From Hymenobacter sp. CRA2 (GTDB lineage Bacteria > Bacteroidota > Bacteroidia > Cytophagales > Hymenobacteraceae), in NCBI RefSeq assembly GCF_002007105.1, contig NZ_MVBC01000001.1, positions 434,001 to 498,000 on the forward strand: a stretch of 64,000 nucleotides of DNA, given 5' to 3'. A program made the position numbers and the translations under genes. The notes beneath the pieces are model-generated. The model was not told the DNA's origin, ran no database searches, and was given only the letters and a program-made list of their open reading frames with translations. Shown here piece by piece: positions 1 to 7,671 of this stretch (position 1 is its first letter; the number at the start of each line of letters is the position of its first letter).

Positions 1-858
1 GATACCGCCGCCCTGCAGCCCGACGAAGCTGCCCAGGTGTTACAGCACGAGCTGGCCCACGTCCGCCAGGGGCACACCGCCGACCGTCTTTGGCTGCAGC
101 TCTGGCAGGTAGCGCTGTGGTTTAACCCGCTGCTGTACCTCTACCTGCGGGCCCTGCTCCTCACCCACGAGTATCTGGCCGACGCTGCAGCCCTGCGTCA
201 CTCGGGCAGCCAAGCCAGCGGGTACGCCCGACTGCTGGCCCGGCGGGCCACGCAGCAGTGGGCGGCGCCTACTCTGGCCCATGCTTTTACCACTTCCCAA
301 ACCCTTAACCGTATTGCCATGCTACATCACCTCCCGCTTACCCGGGCTTGGCGCAAATGGGCCATTGTGCCCGTAGCCAGCGCCCTATTGGGCCTGGTAG
401 CCTGCGAGCAGATGAATGCCTTCGGGCCGCCCCCGCCCCCTCCGCCGCCTCCTGCACCCGCTACGCCGCCGCCCCCGCCCGCCCCGATCAAATCAGCCAA
501 CGACCCGGCCGACCGCGTGTACACCTATGTAGAACGCATGCCTGAGTACCCGGGCGGCATGATGCAGCTCATGCGCGACCTGGGCAGCCGGGTGGTGTAT
601 CCGGAAGCGGCCAAGGCCGCCGGGCTCCAAGGCAAGGTGTTTATTGGCTTCACGATAATGCCCGATGGCACCCTGCGCGACCTGCGGGTGAATAAGGGCG
701 TCGAGGCACCGGCAAAACAGCAGGCTCTGGCCAAGCAGATGGATACCGCCGCCTTGCAGGCCGTACAAAGTCTATCCGGTCGCTGGCAGCCGGGCACGCA
801 GAACGGGCGCCCAGTAGCGGTAGCGTATACGCTGCCTATTTCCTTCGCTACGAAGTAA
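1..858 (+). CDS. M56/BlaR1-type membrane metallopeptidase with TonB C-terminal domain (5' truncated)
   Basis: The gene enters from before the window; 285 residues are visible. Near the start is the zinc motif HELAH (visible residues 16-20), followed about 40 residues later by HEYLADAAA, the typical glutamate-bearing helix of BlaR1/M56 peptidases. A membrane segment around IVPVASALLGLVAC follows, then a proline-only linker and a C-terminal TonB-like domain (about residues 185-285, beginning EYPGGMMQLMRDL). Such fusions are common in Bacteroidota and normally sit beside a BlaI-type repressor, which would be upstream and outside the window. Expected role: an inner-membrane sensor protease that signals envelope stress or beta-lactam to a repressor, with the TonB-like domain in the periplasm. 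The family is confident; the signal is unknown. A strong terminator follows directly. Confidence 0.88.
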   Translation, partial: DTAALQPDEAAQVLQHELAHVRQGHTADRLWLQLWQVALWFNPLLYLYLRALLLTHEYLADAAALRHSGSQASGYARLLARRATQQWAAPTLAHAFTTSQTLNRIAMLHHLPLTRAWRKWAIVPVASALLGLVACEQMNAFGPPPPPPPPPAPATPPPPPAPIKSANDPADRVYTYVERMPEYPGGMMQLMRDLGSRVVYPEAAKAAGLQGKVFIGFTIMPDGTLRDLRVNKGVEAPAKQQALAKQMDTAALQAVQSLSGRWQPGTQNGRPVAVAYTLPISFATK

Positions 859-866
859 TTACTCTA

Positions 867-911
867 AAGCATCTGCCTGTCGACTGAGGTCTACAGGCAG
901 ATGCTTGTTTT
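867..911 (+). terminator. Rho-independent terminator after the BlaR1/TonB gene
   Basis: Perfect 14-bp stem (AAGCATCTGCCTGT and its complement) with a 12-nt loop, then GTTTT. It lies 8 nt after the stop codon. The rest of 912-1173 holds no gene or clear repeat that I can see. Confidence 0.8.
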
Positions 912-1173
912 ACCCCCTGACCCTATACAATACCCTCTATGACTGCCATTTAGCGGCCCGTTGGCTTGATGCCGGCAGGCCGTTTTGATTTCCGCTCACA
1001 GCGCTGGCGTAGCCGCAGCAGGTATAGCCGGCAGCAGCATTAAAACTCTTTAACAGCCTGTTTTAGAAGCTTATGCCAACAACGCTGGTCTACTCCTCTG
1101 GAAATATTGCACCTCGGCAATCGGGCGAAATGCCCTAACTTTACGGTGTTTACTGCCTTCTCAGCCCTTTCGA

Positions 1174-2214
1174 GTGACCCGTTTTCCGCTTCTTTCGCGC
1201 GTTGCCGCGCCACTGCTGCCCGCCCTGGGCTTACTTCTTGCCCCTTTGCTGCTGCCCGGCTGCGGCAGCCGCTCCGACAATGAAGCGTCGGGCACCGCCA
1301 CTGCCTCGGCAGACTCCGCCAAGGCCGCCGTCGTGGACACGGTGAAGCTGAAAATGGAAGCCATGCGCCGCGACTCGCTCAAGGCCGACTCCATTGCCAA
1401 GGTCAACGGGCAGCTGCCGGGCGCCCTCCTGCCGGGTCACCGCATCGTAGCCTTTTATGGCAACATCCGCTCGAAGGGCATGGGCATCCTGGGCCGCGAG
1501 CCGAAGGAGCAGATGTTCCGCAAGTTTGCGGGCGTGCTGAAGGAGTGGCAGGCCGCCGACCCGAGCATCCCCGTGCAGGCCGCTCTGCACAACGTAACCA
1601 TCACGGCCCAGGGCACGCCCGGCAAGGACGGCAAGTGGCGCCTGATGAACTCCAAGGCCACCATCGAAGAAGTCATTTCCTGGGCCCGGGAGCATAAGTG
1701 CATCCTGTTCCTGGACGTGCAGCCCGGCCACAGCACCCTGCAAGTGGAGGTGCCCAAGCTGGAGCAGTACCTCAAGCAGCCCGACGTCCACCTCGGCATC
1801 GACCCGGAATTCTCGCTGGCTACCATGCCGGGCGTGCGTCCCAACCAGCGCATCGGCACCCTCGACGCCAAGGACGTGAACTGGACCATCAATTACCTGT
1901 CGCGCCTCGTGAGCGAGAACAAGCTGCCGCCGAAAGTCCTGACGGTGCACCGCTTCACCCGGAAGATGATTACCAACTACAAGAACATCAAGCTGGACCC
2001 GCGCGTGCAGGTGGTCATGCACATGGACGGCCACGGCAACCCCGTCCTGAAAAAGGATTCGTACCGCGACTACATCCAGGCCGAGCCGGTGCAGTACACG
2101 GGCTTCAAGCTCTTCTACGAGTACGACGGCCGCCCCAAGCCCCACCACATCATGACGCCCACCGAGGTACTGACCGAGCTGACGCCCAAGCCGCTCTATA
2201 TTCAGTATCAATAG
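1174..2214 (+). CDS. Uncharacterised lipoprotein, probably a (beta/alpha)-barrel-like periplasmic protein
   Basis: A 346-residue protein starting at GTG. The N-terminus is a lipoprotein signal with lipobox LPGC (Cys30), followed by a Ser/Ala/Lys-rich spacer to about residue 85. The globular part begins HRIVAFYGN and alternates short hydrophobic strands with polar helices: CILFLDVQPG, VHLGIDPEF and KVLTVHRFT are strand-like, each ending in acidic or histidine residues, as in TIM-barrel hydrolases. I cannot assign a catalytic family, and the barrel idea is inference from this pattern. No other start in frame gives a better signal peptide. The gene stands alone between two terminators. Family certainty is low; existence as a gene is high because the frame is long and the lipobox is well formed. 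Confidence 0.8.
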   Translation: MTRFPLLSRVAAPLLPALGLLLAPLLLPGCGSRSDNEASGTATASADSAKAAVVDTVKLKMEAMRRDSLKADSIAKVNGQLPGALLPGHRIVAFYGNIRSKGMGILGREPKEQMFRKFAGVLKEWQAADPSIPVQAALHNVTITAQGTPGKDGKWRLMNSKATIEEVISWAREHKCILFLDVQPGHSTLQVEVPKLEQYLKQPDVHLGIDPEFSLATMPGVRPNQRIGTLDAKDVNWTINYLSRLVSENKLPPKVLTVHRFTRKMITNYKNIKLDPRVQVVMHMDGHGNPVLKKDSYRDYIQAEPVQYTGFKLFYEYDGRPKPHHIMTPTEVLTELTPKPLYIQYQ

Positions 2215-2280
2215 CTTAAGACTTGAGAAGCTATTGAGTTTAAGAGTTATGTCGTTCTGACGCTCTAGCTTCGCCTAGCT

Positions 2281-2326
2281 ACCAACAAAAAGCCCCGGCC
2301 GAAAACGGCCGGGGCTTTTTGTTGGT
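2281..2326. terminator. Bidirectional terminator between lipoprotein and emrB-like gene
   Basis: Perfect 21-bp inverted repeat with an AAAA loop. The stem starts ACCAACAAAAAGCCCCGG and ends in the complementary T-rich arm, so it reads as an intrinsic terminator in both directions. It serves two convergent genes. Confidence 0.9.
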
Positions 2327-2376
2327 CAAACGCATCAACTCACAAACTTCCTAACTCATTAACTCGCAAACTGGCT

Positions 2377-3948
2377 TTAGTGCGCCGCATTTAGGTCGAC
2401 TTTCTCACCGGGCTTGGGACGCTTGATGAGGAAGATGAGCGGGATGCAGAGGATAAAGAAGGCCCCGATCATCAGGAAAGTCTGCGAGTAGGTGATGAGG
2501 GCCGTCTGCTTCATCAGCATGCCTTCCAGCGCGGCGTAGGCCTGACGCTGGGCCTGGAACATATCGGCGCCTTTGGACATGAAGTTGGCAATCAGGCCCT
2601 GCACGCGCTGCTGCGTTTCGGGGTCGTACATCGAGATGTTGGGCAGCAGGCCCACGCGGTTCTGCATGGTTTTGCGCTCCAGGAAGGTACCGATGAGGGC
2701 CACCCCGAACGAGCCGCCGAGCTGGCGAATCATGCCGGTCAGACCAGCGGCCTGGCCCGCATCCTTGCCGCTGAGGCCGGCCAACGACATGGTGGTGATG
2801 GGCAGGAAGAGCAGCGCCAGACCAAAACCGCGCAGCATCAGCGGCCAGAAAAAGTCACTCTCGCCGGCGGTAGGCGAAATCTGCGTGCTCATCCAGTACG
2901 AGAAGATGAAGAACACCACGAAACCCACCGGCAGCATAAACTTTTGCGACACCCCGCCTTGGATCATTTTGCCGACCATGGGCATCATGAAGCCGGTAAG
3001 TAGGGCGCCAGGCAGCAGCAGGTAGCCCGTTTGGGCAGCCGTGAAGCCGAGGATGCGCTGGCAGAAAATCGGGAAGACGAACACCGAGGCGAACAGACCA
3101 AACCCGAGGATAAACGAGAGGAAGGCACCCACGGCCAAGTTGCGGCTCTTGCCGAGGACCCGCAGGTCCACGATGGGGGCTTTGGCCGTCAGCTCGCGCC
3201 AGATGAAACCCGCCATGCCGATGATGGTCAGGGCCGTGAACAGCAGGATGATTTCATCCTCAAACCAGTCGTTGGATTCGCCCTGCTCCAGCACGTATTG
3301 CAAGGAGCCCACGCCCAGTACCAGCAGGAAAATGCCCAGCCAGTCGATTTCGCCAATGGGCCGCCGGATGGCATTCTTGATGCGCTCCGGGTCGCGGATA
3401 AACGTGGCCGTAAAAATGCTGGCCATGACGCCCACCGGCACGTTCACGTAGAAAATCCAGGGCCAGTCGTAGTTATCCACGATGAAGCCGCCGAGCGTGG
3501 GACCGATGGTGGGGCCGATAATAACGCCCATGCCGAACAAGGCCTGCCCCAACGGCAATTGGTGAGGCGGGAAAGTGTCGATGAGGATGGCCTGCGAAGT
3601 GGCCATCAGCGCGCCGCCGCCCACGCCCTGGATGAAGCGGAAGGCTACCAGCTCCCAGATGTTGGTGCTCTGCCCGCAGGCCATGGAGGCCAGCGTGAAC
3701 AGAATCACCGAGAACAGGTAGTAATTTTTGCGGCCGAACTGCTCGGCCAGGAAGCCCGTCATCGGAATCACGATAACGTTGGCAATGGCGTAGGACGCTA
3801 CTACCCAGCTGACTTCCTGCTGCGTGGCCGAGAGGTTACCCATCATCTGGGTCAGGGCCACGTTCACGATGCTGGTATCAATGAGCTCCAGCAAGCAGCA
3901 CATCACCACCGTAATGACGATGATCCACTTGGTAAATCCGGTTTCCAT
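2377..3948 (-). CDS. emrB: DHA2-family MFS multidrug transporter (EmrB/QacA type)
   Basis: A 523-residue, highly hydrophobic protein with about 14 membrane segments. It carries DHA2 hallmarks: LIDTSIVNVALT in helix 1, the GRK turn after helix 2 (EQFGRKNYY), RFIQGVGGGALM in helix 4 and GPTIGPTLGGFI in helix 5 (motif C of antiporters). Family role: proton-driven drug export, working with a membrane-fusion protein and TolC. The matching EmrA-like gene lies upstream on the same strand, but about 0.5 kb carrying an oppositely oriented gene separates them, so the pair is probably no longer one simple transcript. Substrate is unknown. Confidence 0.92.
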   Translation of the reverse strand: METGFTKWIIVITVVMCCLLELIDTSIVNVALTQMMGNLSATQQEVSWVVASYAIANVIVIPMTGFLAEQFGRKNYYLFSVILFTLASMACGQSTNIWELVAFRFIQGVGGGALMATSQAILIDTFPPHQLPLGQALFGMGVIIGPTIGPTLGGFIVDNYDWPWIFYVNVPVGVMASIFTATFIRDPERIKNAIRRPIGEIDWLGIFLLVLGVGSLQYVLEQGESNDWFEDEIILLFTALTIIGMAGFIWRELTAKAPIVDLRVLGKSRNLAVGAFLSFILGFGLFASVFVFPIFCQRILGFTAAQTGYLLLPGALLTGFMMPMVGKMIQGGVSQKFMLPVGFVVFFIFSYWMSTQISPTAGESDFFWPLMLRGFGLALLFLPITTMSLAGLSGKDAGQAAGLTGMIRQLGGSFGVALIGTFLERKTMQNRVGLLPNISMYDPETQQRVQGLIANFMSKGADMFQAQRQAYAALEGMLMKQTALITYSQTFLMIGAFFILCIPLIFLIKRPKPGEKVDLNAAH

Positions 3949-3983
3949 GTGGTGAAATGGAGAGATGGTGAGATGGTGAGTTT
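3949..3983 (+). repeat. Left arm of inverted repeat flanking the four-helix-bundle gene
   Basis: The arm reads as repeats of GGTGAAATGG, GAGATGGTGAGATGGTGAGTTT and lies directly upstream of the emrB start codon. A similar sequence in opposite orientation lies at 4433-4466. Together they bracket the oppositely oriented gene at 4023-4397. Confidence 0.6.
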
Positions 3984-4022
3984 ATGTTCTTACTTGAGTA
4001 AGAGAAACACGCTATTCACCTT

Positions 4023-4397
4023 ATGGAAGAGGATATTATCCCCAACGTATCGTTCAACGAAGCGTACCGAGCGCGCACGAAACAAGCCGCCCTACGTGTA
4101 ATTCGTTTGTATCAACAACTGCCGCGCACTGGCGAAGCCACCATACTGGGCAAGCAACTACTCAGATCTTCCACTTCAGTAGCAGCCAATTTCCGAGCCG
4201 CCTGTCGGGGCCGCTCTAGTGCCGAGTGGTACGCCAAGCTTTGCATTTGCGTGGAAGAAGCCGATGAGACTCTGTTTTGGCTAGAGCTACTCAGTGACGC
4301 TGGAATTTTATCACCTCTGCGCCTGCACAGCCTTCAACAAGAATATGTTGAGCTAGTTTCCGTACTGGCAACCGCCCGCAAAAGAGCGAGGAAATAA
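4023..4397 (+). CDS. Four-helix bundle protein (23S rRNA intervening-sequence protein family)
   Basis: A 124-residue protein recognisable by the family pattern: LYQQLPRTGEATILGKQLLRSSTSVAANFRAACRG in helices 1-2, then EWYAKLCICVEEADETLFWLELL in helix 3, and a basic C-terminus. Members occur either inside 23S rRNA intervening sequences or as free-standing chromosomal genes in Bacteroidota. The bundle forms oligomers; the biochemical role is not established. Here it sits on the opposite strand between emrA and emrB, flanked by related inverted repeats, which suggests it was inserted into a pre-existing operon. Codon usage is visibly less GC-rich than its neighbours. Confidence 0.88.
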   Translation: MEEDIIPNVSFNEAYRARTKQAALRVIRLYQQLPRTGEATILGKQLLRSSTSVAANFRAACRGRSSAEWYAKLCICVEEADETLFWLELLSDAGILSPLRLHSLQQEYVELVSVLATARKRARK

Positions 4398-4432
4398 GGG
4401 AAGTGGTGAAATAGCAAGCGCCGCATTCGAAC

Positions 4433-4466
4433 GTCAAACTCACTATTTCACCATTTCACAAACTCA
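4433..4466 (-). repeat. Right arm of inverted repeat flanking the four-helix-bundle gene
   Basis: On the minus strand this reads TGAGTTTGTGAAATGGTGAA, ATAGTGAGTTT, matching the left arm at 3949-3983 imperfectly. It abuts the stop codon of the emrA-like gene. Confidence 0.6.
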
Positions 4467-5582
4467 CTACTTTGTCGCCACCGTCGCCGTCACGCTCATG
4501 CCGGCGCGCAGCGGGTGCTCAGCGTCCACTTTGTCGAGCACGATTTTCACGGGCACGCGCTGGGTTACTTTCACGAAGTTGCCGGAGGCGTTGTCGGGGG
4601 GCAGCAGGGCGAAGCGGGCACCCGTGGCGGGCGAGAGCGACTCGATGTGGCCCTCAAACTCCTCGTTCGGGTAAGCGTCCACCTCCACGTTGACCTTCTG
4701 GCCCACGCGCATGTTTTCCAGCTGGGTTTCCTTGAAGTTGGCAATAACCCAGGTGCGGCTGCTGGCCACGATGCCGAACAGCTGCTGACCGGGCGATACT
4801 ACCTGGCCGGGCTGCACGCCCTTGCGGCTCACCGTGCCGTCGGCCGGCGCCTTGATGGCAGTGTAGCTGAGCTGCAGCTGCGCGTTGTCGAGGTCGGCCT
4901 GACGCTGCTTCACCACGGCCTCGGCCACGGCTACCTGCTGCTGAGCGGCGGCCACTTGCTGGCGGGCTACCGATACTTGCTCCTGGGCCGTGGCACGCTG
5001 GGCGCTGGTCGACTTCAGGTTAGCCTGCACCGCGTCGTACTCGCTCTGCGGGATGATGTCCTCCTTGCGCAGGAACTCGCTGCGCTGCAGGTCTTTCTGC
5101 AGGCGGGCGCGGGCGGCGTCGCTCACCCCAATGGTGGCCTGAGCGGTGCGTACGTTGGCCGAAGCCGTACCTACGGCGGCGCGGGCGGCCGTCACGTTGG
5201 CCTGGGCAGCCAGCAGGGCGGCCTGAGCCGCATTTACGCGCTGCTGGTAGTCAGCAGGGTCGATGGTCACGAGCACGTCACCCTTCTTCACCGGCATGTT
5301 GTCGTCCACTTTTACCTCCAGCACGGGGCCGCCCACGCGGGGCAGTACCGGGTACACGTCGCCTTCTACCTGGGCGTCGTCGGTTTCTTCGTGGGTTTGG
5401 CCAAACTGGTAGCGCTGGTAGCCGAAGTAGCCGCCTACCAGGAGCACCAGCGCCAGGATGATCAGAATAATCGGGCGCTTCGAGCGGCCTTCGGGCTCGT
5501 CGTAAGCGGTGTCAACGGCGGGCTGGGCCGGGCCGCCAGGCTGCGAAATTTGGCGTTCTACCACCGGTTCTTGCGTTGCCAT
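4467..5582 (-). CDS. emrA: HlyD/EmrA-family membrane-fusion (periplasmic adaptor) protein
   Basis: A 371-residue protein with a short cytoplasmic N-terminus, one membrane anchor (about residues 37-55, PIILIILALVLLVGGYFGY), and a biotinyl-lipoyl-like half domain starting TDDAQVEGDVYPV. A long Ala/Gln-rich coiled-coil hairpin follows (about residues 110-235), then the second lipoyl half (YTAIKAPADGTVSRKGVQPG) and a beta-barrel ending in VKIVLDK. This is the standard EmrA order. It should link the EmrB-like inner-membrane pump to the TolC-like channel encoded upstream. It lies 106 nt after the universal stress protein gene on the same strand and is likely cotranscribed with tolC. Confidence 0.93.
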   Translation of the reverse strand: MATQEPVVERQISQPGGPAQPAVDTAYDEPEGRSKRPIILIILALVLLVGGYFGYQRYQFGQTHEETDDAQVEGDVYPVLPRVGGPVLEVKVDDNMPVKKGDVLVTIDPADYQQRVNAAQAALLAAQANVTAARAAVGTASANVRTAQATIGVSDAARARLQKDLQRSEFLRKEDIIPQSEYDAVQANLKSTSAQRATAQEQVSVARQQVAAAQQQVAVAEAVVKQRQADLDNAQLQLSYTAIKAPADGTVSRKGVQPGQVVSPGQQLFGIVASSRTWVIANFKETQLENMRVGQKVNVEVDAYPNEEFEGHIESLSPATGARFALLPPDNASGNFVKVTQRVPVKIVLDKVDAEHPLRAGMSVTATVATK

Positions 5583-5688
5583 TATCTATGCGGAGCGTTG
5601 AGTGAAAAGTCTTGTCGAGTAATAAGGGGGTTGAGCAGCAAGCCGGGTGGTGCGTCTTGTGAATCGCCGACCGGCTTGGCTACGGCCG

Positions 5689-6120
5689 TCAGGCCGACTG
5701 CCGGTACGCGGCGTCGCCCTGCGGTTTGACGAGCAGCGTGGCACACAGGGCGGTGCGCACGACGTGCTCAGCGGTGTTGCCCATCAGGAAGCGTGTGAGG
5801 CCCGTCTGGCCGTGCGACCCGATGACGATGAGGTCAAAGCCCCCGTCCCGCGCCTCGCGCGTGATTTCGCAGGAGGCCTCTCCCTGCCGCAACCGGGTAG
5901 TTACGCGCGGGGCGCCGGCTTGTTCGGTGATGAGCTGATAACGAGCCAATTCCAGCGCGGCCTCAGGCAGGTCGGCGTCGCTGAGTACGGGCTGCGGCTC
6001 CTGCACGTGCAGCAGGCACAGCTCGGCACCGGTAGCACCGGCCAGGGCGGCGGCATAGGCCACCAGGGGCCCCGAGGCGGCCGAAAAATCCAGCGGGCAG
6101 AGAATCTTAGACAGGTGCAT
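5689..6120 (-). CDS. Universal stress protein (UspA family)
   Basis: A 143-residue single-domain Usp. It begins with the family start ILCPLDFS and contains the nucleotide-binding loop G-x2-G-x9-G-(S/T/N): GSHGQTGLTRFLMGNT, so it probably binds ATP. C-terminal TLLVKP is the usual last strand. The ATG lies one nucleotide after the stop codon of the TolC-like gene, so translation is probably coupled and the protein is made together with the pump. Family function is stress tolerance without a fixed reaction; a role in sensing the state that triggers efflux is only inference from position. Confidence 0.92.
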   Translation of the reverse strand: MHLSKILCPLDFSAASGPLVAYAAALAGATGAELCLLHVQEPQPVLSDADLPEAALELARYQLITEQAGAPRVTTRLRQGEASCEITREARDGGFDLIVIGSHGQTGLTRFLMGNTAEHVVRTALCATLLVKPQGDAAYRQSA

Positions 6121-6121
6121 G

Positions 6122-7456
6122 TTACCAGATTTGCTCGCCGGTGGCGCGGCGGAGTTGGTACTGACCCAGTGTGTAGTTGTAGATGGCCTGCAGGCGGGCC
6201 AGGCGGGCCTGGGCCAGCTGCGTTTCGGCGTCGAGCACGTCGAGGTTGTTGCCCACGCCGTAGCGGTAACGGGCCTTGGCGCGGGTCAGCGCGTCGGTGG
6301 CCTGCTCGATCTGCACCTGCGAGTTGTCGTAGCGGGCCGTGCTCGACTGCATGTTGTTCACGGCCTGCTGCACGTCGGCGCGCACTTGCTCCTGCGTGTC
6401 CTGGATGCGGGCTTGCGCGCCTTTCACGGCCGACTCAGCCCCCACGCGCTGCACTTTGTTGCGGTTGCCGTCGTAAATGGGCACGTTCAGCTGTGCGCCG
6501 AGCACCGTGTTGAAGCGCATCCGCTCGATGTTGGGCAGGATGTAGCCGTTTTTGGCGCCGGCCTGGCCCAGCACATTGAGCGAGGGGCGGTTATTGGTTT
6601 CCACCACGCGCTGCTGGGCAATGGCCGTCTGCTCGGCGTCCTTGGCCAGCTTCACCTCGGGGCGGTTTTCGGCGCCCCGGGCCAGGGCGGCGTTGACGTC
6701 CACGGCCTGCGGGTTGTACTCGAAGCGGCCGCGAATGGGCGTCACCTCGTTTTCGGGGCGGTGCAGCAGGCGGGCCAGCTGTACCTCCTGGTTGCGCAAC
6801 TGGTTCTGCAGGTCAATCTTGGTGTTCTGCGCCTGCGCGATGCGCACCTTCGTCGTAGTCACGTCGAAATTGGTGCTGACGCCGCCCTGCACACGCTTCT
6901 CCATTTCCCGCTGGTGCTGCTGCAGGGAGGCAATCTGCGCGTCCTGCACCCGGATGGCTTCGCGGGCAAACAGGATGCTGTAGTAGCTCTGCGCCGCGGC
7001 AAAGGCCAGGTCGCGGCGGGTCACGTTGATCTGGTCCGTGGCCGACACGATGCGGCTCTGCGACAGGTCGATGTTGGCGCGGGTGCGGCCCAGGTCCAGC
7101 AGCGTGTACTGCGCGGCCACGTGCAGGTCGTAGTTATTGTTGGGGGCAAACTGCAGCACCTCTCCGTTGAAGGGCAGCTTCACCACCGGGTCGATGCGGG
7201 TGTACGTGCCGGTACCGTTTACCACCGGCCGCAGGTAAGTGCGCGTTTCGGCCAGGCGGGCCTGGGCCTGGTTTACTTCCTCTTGCAGGGCGTTGATACT
7301 GGGGTTGGCATCCAGCACCGTGCGGATGGTAGACTCCAGCGTCAGCGAATCCCCGACGGTGGCCGCAGTGAGCGGGGTTTGCGCGTGAGCAGCACCAGCC
7401 GACAGCAACCCGAGGGTCAGCAGGAACGGCGCGGCATGTTTAGGTCGAAAGAACAT
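6122..7456 (-). CDS. TolC-family outer-membrane efflux channel
   Basis: A 444-residue protein with a Sec signal peptide (first about 25 residues, ending AHAQ). It shows two repeated Ala/Gln/Asn-rich helical stretches typical of TolC: AQARLAETRTYLRPVV and AQSYYSILFARE in the first half, and AKDAEQTAIAQQRVVETNN with VDAETQLAQARLARLQ in the second. The protein should form the trimeric outer-membrane duct for the EmrA/EmrB-type pump. It is the first gene of the minus-strand efflux operon and diverges from the sigma-54 activator at 7672. A near-consensus -24/-12 element lies 35-48 nt upstream of its start. Confidence 0.93.
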   Translation of the reverse strand: MFFRPKHAAPFLLTLGLLSAGAAHAQTPLTAATVGDSLTLESTIRTVLDANPSINALQEEVNQAQARLAETRTYLRPVVNGTGTYTRIDPVVKLPFNGEVLQFAPNNNYDLHVAAQYTLLDLGRTRANIDLSQSRIVSATDQINVTRRDLAFAAAQSYYSILFAREAIRVQDAQIASLQQHQREMEKRVQGGVSTNFDVTTTKVRIAQAQNTKIDLQNQLRNQEVQLARLLHRPENEVTPIRGRFEYNPQAVDVNAALARGAENRPEVKLAKDAEQTAIAQQRVVETNNRPSLNVLGQAGAKNGYILPNIERMRFNTVLGAQLNVPIYDGNRNKVQRVGAESAVKGAQARIQDTQEQVRADVQQAVNNMQSSTARYDNSQVQIEQATDALTRAKARYRYGVGNNLDVLDAETQLAQARLARLQAIYNYTLGQYQLRRATGEQIW

Positions 7457-7490
7457 AGCGGATGACTGATGAAGGTCGACCCGGTATTAC

Positions 7491-7504
7491 CCAAGCTTGT
7501 GCCA
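7491..7504 (-). promoter_or_regulatory. Possible sigma-54 (-24/-12) element upstream of the efflux operon
   Basis: On the minus strand the sequence is TGGCACAAGCTTGG. It has the -24 half TGGCAC and a TTGg -12 half, but the spacing is one nucleotide shorter than the consensus TGGCAC-N5-TTGC. It lies upstream of the TolC-like start and beside a sigma-54 activator gene. The short spacing is a real weakness. Confidence 0.3.
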
Positions 7505-7578
7505 AGGGGTTACGCGGATTAAAACTTTCTTTAAAAACCGCCTTAAACACCTCAAAAACACGCATTTTATTTTAATGA

Positions 7579-7601
7579 CGAGTTACCGAGCACCTAACTC
7601 G
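7579..7601. promoter_or_regulatory. Palindrome in the activator/efflux intergenic region, candidate activator site
   Basis: CGAGTTA, 9-nt spacer, TAACTCG: a perfect 7-bp dyad lying about 75-110 bp upstream of the possible -24/-12 element, which is the distance usual for enhancer-binding proteins. No second copy was seen. Confidence 0.35.
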
Positions 7602-7671
7602 ACCATGTATATTTTCCTCATATTTCAGAATTTCCTCGTTTATTGCTCCTGATATTTAAGGAAAGAAGCCG

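Noticed and set aside
2215-2280. TGAG/GAGTT-type simple repeats after the lipoprotein gene as a mobile element
   Set aside because: They are short and unordered, and similar sequence is common between genes in this group; the terminator explains the clear part.
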